Assembly (NCBI RefSeq): GCF_026788005.1
Contig: NZ_JABEPE010000007.1
Span: 62,001 to 126,000 of the forward strand
Length of the DNA stretch: 64,000 nucleotides
DNA from: Alteromonas sp. a30
GTDB lineage: Bacteria; Pseudomonadota; Gammaproteobacteria; Enterobacterales; Alteromonadaceae
Direction of reading: 5' to 3'
Below, piece after piece: positions 63,703 through 64,000 of the stretch. The notes below the pieces were generated by a model that worked only from the letters and a program-made list of their open reading frames with translations, did not search any database and was not told where the DNA came from. Both the position numbers and the translations under genes were made by a program. Each line of letters opens with the position of its first letter. Positions within the stretch are counted from its first letter, which is position 1.

Positions 63703-64000
63703 AAGGTGCGACTCCTATATTGATACAACATGTGCCACAAGGTTGGAATGGCAATCCAAAGGACAAATAGCCCAAGATAGAAAGCAGAAGGCGCTTCCTT
63801 ATAACCGATGAGAGCAGTGAGTAGGTGTCCAAGCTCTGAACGTTCCGAAACTAGCCACTGGGTGTCCCAAATCGGGGTATTAATGGAAACCCAGCCAACT
63901 TGTTCTAAATACAAGATGATTTGGTTCATCTGCCCAGCAACATGGAAGGTTAAGAGTGCTTTGGCGGCATAAGGCTGTATGTGGGTTAGCCATTGTGCGA
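63699..64000 (-). CDS. FTR1-family iron permease, C-terminal part (runs off the right edge)
   Basis: About 100 residues up to the stop at 63699-63701; the frame is open to the window edge. NQIILYLEQVGWVSINTPIW, WLVSERSELGHLLTALIGYKE and the final helix (AFYLGLFVLWIAIPTLWHML) follow the C-terminal pattern of EfeU/FTR1 permeases, where a W-S-x-S/GxLL-x-GxxGY stretch precedes the last helix. The REXXE iron motifs lie outside the window. The stop overlaps the next gene's start. The call is based on a partial sequence. Confidence 0.6.
   Translation of the reverse strand, partial: AQWLTHIQPYAAKALLTFHVAGQMNQIILYLEQVGWVSINTPIWDTQWLVSERSELGHLLTALIGYKEAPSAFYLGLFVLWIAIPTLWHMLYQYRSRTL

Noticed and set aside
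1-64000. tRNA or rRNA genes and complete insertion sequences
   Set aside because: None was recognised by reading; no transposase, integrase or tRNA-like clover-leaf with CCA was seen.

Overview
The window looks like chromosomal DNA of a marine-type gammaproteobacterium of moderate to low G+C (Alteromonadales/Oceanospirillales-like). This is judged only from gene content and protein style: an RbbA-type ABC operon, DUF2489, AcuI, the MesD/MesX methionine synthase pair, a thermostable-hemolysin family gene, HPPD with pirin, and FTR1. No rRNA or tRNA gene was recognised. The species cannot be named from the sequence alone.

Layout. 0-3 kb (minus strand): the start of hipA with hipB, then mesD-mesX (folate-independent methionine synthesis). 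3.6-8.6 kb: an HlyD/RbbA/YhhJ export operon. 8.7-9.9 kb: two orphan genes. 10.3-14.4 kb: an McrBC-like modification-dependent restriction system with an unusual McrB N-terminus. 14.5-15.6 kb: an MltA-like exported protein. 15.6-17.5 kb: a repeat-rich block holding a 15-repeat, type I-C-like CRISPR array with no cas genes in the window. The array is bracketed by inverted and direct repeats and followed by an 18-bp minisatellite. 17.5-30 kb: mostly ordinary genes (old yellow enzyme with a LysR regulator, a possible toxin-like protein, periplasmic HAD, AcuR/AcuI, PAS chemoreceptor, MscS, NSS transporter, AhpD-like protein, thioesterase, DUF2489).

30.1-37.5 kb: a BlaI-type repressor and an M56 membrane protease stand directly in front of a CzcCBA-type heavy-metal efflux system, with two BlaI-like operators over the promoter. 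37.6-40.6 kb: an MBL-like protein and a di-heme peroxidase lipoprotein. 40.7-48.8 kb: one 2705-residue hybrid NRPS-PKS, read as C-A-PCP-KS-(vestigial AT)-MT-ACP-ACP-TE, behind a long A+T-rich non-coding stretch. 49.7-54.4 kb: an AraC regulator divergent from a two-gene beta-oxidation operon.

54.5-59.6 kb (minus strand): a 2OG-Fe(II) oxygenase, then a tightly packed operon of a thermostable-hemolysin/GNAT-like protein, a short acyl-adenylate ligase, a heme-oxygenase-like diiron oxidase, an SDR and a TPR protein. This looks like an uncharacterised fatty-acid-derived metabolite pathway. 59.8-62.7 kb: glutathionyl-hydroquinone reductase, pirin and HPPD. 63-64 kb: a beta-barrel-like exported protein and the C-terminus of an FTR1-type permease running off the end.

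The strongest candidates for undescribed biology are the 55.3-59.6 kb operon, the AT-deficient hybrid synthase, the Cas-less bracketed CRISPR block, and the M56/BlaI control of metal efflux.
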